Shown: positions 5,760 to 7,434 of the stretch, piece by piece
Layout: every line of letters begins with the position of its first letter
Position numbering within the stretch: the first letter of the stretch is position 1
Origin: JAUILA01 sp964563925
GTDB lineage: Bacteria > Bacteroidota > Bacteroidia > Cytophagales > Cyclobacteriaceae
Assembly (NCBI GenBank): GCA_964563925.1
Contig: CAZLZD010000104.1
Location: forward strand, 1-7,434
Reading direction: 5' to 3'
Length of the DNA stretch: 7,434 nucleotides
The notes under the pieces: model-generated
Databases searched by the model: none
What the model was told of the DNA's origin: nothing
The model's input: only the letters and a program-made list of their open reading frames with translations
Position numbers and translations under genes: made by a program

Positions 5760-7310
5760 TTAATCGTCTGAATCGAGTCCGCCTTTCCTGTTTGGCGACC
5801 GGGGTTCAGGCCAGGTGCGCTGCTCACCGGTCCTTGGGTTAATTGGCAGCACGCTGCGTTCACGGGAAGTGGTTTCAGGATCCTCTGAGGCCATGTAGGT
5901 GAGGATGGCTGTGAGAATGGCATTCGAACGCACATCGTCAAATACAATCTTGTCGTACGTGTCGAGGTTGGTATGCCAGGTGTAATTCCAGTAAGACCAG
6001 CTCAGGGAACTCAGGGAGAATGCGGGTGCGCCGGCGGCCACAAACGAAGCATAATCCGAACCCCCTCCGCCGGGTGCGCCCGGAAAATTGGTCTCAATGT
6101 GTCGCGTAATATCACGGGGAACAGCGTTCAGCCAGCGTCCAAGATAGTCATATGCATGAAGGAATCCCTGTCCGCTGATGTTCACCACTCGTCCGGTGCC
6201 ATTGTCCTGGTTGAACAGTGCCTGTAGATTCTCCACGATTTCAGGATGATCTTCCACAAACGCCCTGGAGCCATTGAGACCCTGCTCTTCACTCCCCCAG
6301 TGGCCGGCGATTATCGTGCGTTTTGGATTAGGATAGACCTCCTTGAGAATGCGCATGGCCTCCATCATCACAAGAGTACCGGTACCGTTGTCGGTAGCGC
6401 CTGTTGCACCGTCCCAGGAATCGAAATGGGCCGAAAGAATAATGTATTCCTCCGGCTTTTCGGTCCCAGGTATGGTCGCAATTGTATTGAAGGTGGGCTG
6501 CGGTCCCAGTTCCTTTGATTCCGCCACGACCCGGATCTGAGGCTTGTCCCCATATTCGGCCATCCGGTATAACATTCCGTAATCTTCCAGGGACAGGTCA
6601 ATCGTAGGGATGTTCTTTGTGTAGGCGCTGAATATCTTATTGGCACCAAATCCGCGGGACCAGTAGCTCATCACAATCCCGGCCGCGCCAGCCTCTTCCA
6701 ACGCCTCGGGGAGTGTTCGCCGCCCGTAACCGGTATTTCGAAGCCGGTTATTCCATTCCTCGGACATCGCATCACGTTTCTCTTTCATTTTGGTGAAAGA
6801 CTCTTCGGTGCCAAATTCCTCCCAGTTGTCATCCGGCCTGCCTGTCGGCTGAGGCATAGAGATCATAATGAATTTACCTTTTACATTTGGCAGCCAGGAA
6901 GCAAAGGCCGCTGAATCTGCCACCTCAGGGAGTGCAATGACTTCGGCGGTTACTCCTTTTTTTCCTGTACCCGGGCTCCAGGCGAGCATCATTCCATTGA
7001 GTGTTCGTACCCTTGGAGATACCAGGTCAATATGGGTGATACCGCGCTGCCAGCCACGCCATTCTCCCCATTGTTCGTTTTCCGCACTAATCCCCCATTC
7101 GGCATACTGATTGACTGCCCAGTCATGTGCCTGTTTCATTTCCGGGGTGCCGACCAGCCGCGGACCCACCACGTCAAGAAGTTCATGTGCCAGACGTTCA
7201 AGCTGGGAATTTTCCGTAGCTTCCTCTACAATGGCATCGACCATTTTCTCCTGTGCCAGAGAAGGAAACACCAGTAAAAAGCTGATAATAACAGGTAGGA
7301 ATTTATTCAT
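5760..7310 (-). CDS. Secreted M28-family zinc metallopeptidase (aminopeptidase)
   Basis: The 516-residue product is complete. Residues 1-19 are a signal peptide (Lys3, hydrophobic core, cleavage probably after SLA before QEK). The middle, about 120-260, looks like a PA-type insert (GKFIMISMP at 145-153, EEAGAAGIVMS at 205-215). The catalytic M28 domain follows with all co-catalytic zinc ligands visible: His295 in SAHFDSWDG, bridging Asp307 in ATDNGTG, catalytic Glu341 and ligand Glu342 in SEEQGL, Asp369 in NQDNGTG, and His446 in WHTNLDT. Known family activity is removal of N-terminal amino acids or cleavage of dipeptides from peptides, here outside the cytoplasm. I see no cysteine in the protein. 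The last 35 or so residues are a Pro/Arg-rich tail ending in acidic residues. The start at 7310 is fixed by the signal peptide; the upstream bases are A/T-rich with no Shine-Dalgarno. It is probably transcribed alone, because a terminator follows. Confidence 0.94.
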   Translation of the reverse strand: MNKFLPVIISFLLVFPSLAQEKMVDAIVEEATENSQLERLAHELLDVVGPRLVGTPEMKQAHDWAVNQYAEWGISAENEQWGEWRGWQRGITHIDLVSPRVRTLNGMMLAWSPGTGKKGVTAEVIALPEVADSAAFASWLPNVKGKFIMISMPQPTGRPDDNWEEFGTEESFTKMKEKRDAMSEEWNNRLRNTGYGRRTLPEALEEAGAAGIVMSYWSRGFGANKIFSAYTKNIPTIDLSLEDYGMLYRMAEYGDKPQIRVVAESKELGPQPTFNTIATIPGTEKPEEYIILSAHFDSWDGATGATDNGTGTLVMMEAMRILKEVYPNPKRTIIAGHWGSEEQGLNGSRAFVEDHPEIVENLQALFNQDNGTGRVVNISGQGFLHAYDYLGRWLNAVPRDITRHIETNFPGAPGGGGSDYASFVAAGAPAFSLSSLSWSYWNYTWHTNLDTYDKIVFDDVRSNAILTAILTYMASEDPETTSRERSVLPINPRTGEQRTWPEPRSPNRKGGLDSDD

Positions 7311-7371
7311 AATAGTGAGTTTTTAAAGTCCGCCTTTAAACTAGTGTATTTACCCTGAAAACATGACCGAT

Positions 7372-7400
7372 ATTATATGAGTGGGTCTTTAAAATGATAT
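7372..7400 (-). promoter_or_regulatory. Candidate promoter of the M28 peptidase gene
   Basis: A perfect TATAAT on the minus strand (+ strand 7372-7377) lies about 62 bp upstream of the ATG. A -35 at 17 bp spacing (7395-7400) reads ATATCA and is poor. If used, the leader would be around 55 bases. The region is A/T-rich, which makes chance matches likely. A second TATAAT lies on the plus strand at 7398-7403 and could serve a gene beyond the window. Confidence 0.3.
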
Positions 7401-7434
7401 AATCCATCGGGTTGCTATTAATCAGAATATGGGT

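Noticed and set aside
6368..6649. Second minus-strand frame of 93 codons inside the M28 peptidase
   Set aside because: It is an overlapping shadow of a region that encodes the intact zinc-binding motifs in the main frame.

Overview
The window reads as an ordinary chromosomal stretch from a member of the Bacteroidota or a close relative such as Balneolota. The evidence is the protein families present (an eight-helix FtsX/MacB-type permease starting MLKNY, a DUF6090-type membrane protein, a DUF6624-like secreted protein), the near absence of Shine-Dalgarno sequences, and a base composition near 50% GC. A run of exactly 100 N shows it comes from a scaffolded draft assembly. No RNA gene, insertion sequence, CRISPR array or phage gene was seen.

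Layout, left to right. 1-642 (+) is the 3' end of a parallel beta-helix protein gene, closed by a strong intrinsic terminator at 664-694. Facing it, 698-3094 (-) encodes a complete FtsX/MacB-type ABC transporter permease. The 151 bp upstream of the permease is the most interesting part of the window. It holds a -24/-12 (sigma-54-type) promoter candidate and, further upstream, two dyads of the form TGTCCA-N4-TGGACA whose centres are 21 bp apart. This is the layout expected of enhancer sites for an NtrC-family activator. Next, 3246-4202 (-) encodes a secreted protein with a DUF6624-like C-terminal half. It is divergent from 4284-5210 (+), a MscS-type mechanosensitive channel. The channel gene converges on a DUF6090-type gene (5207-5708, -), and the two share one CTAG as both stop codons. 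The DUF6090-type gene is interrupted by the assembly gap, and the reading frame shows that the gap is not really 100 bp. A bidirectional terminator separates it from 5760-7310 (-), a secreted M28-family zinc aminopeptidase with all metal ligands intact. The last 124 bp look like the promoter region of that peptidase.

The genes do not form one pathway. Most are single transcription units of envelope or secreted proteins: export or envelope stress (permease), osmotic protection (MscS), and extracellular peptide breakdown (M28). I see no convincing new multi-gene system. The regulatory region of the permease is the part that merits follow-up.
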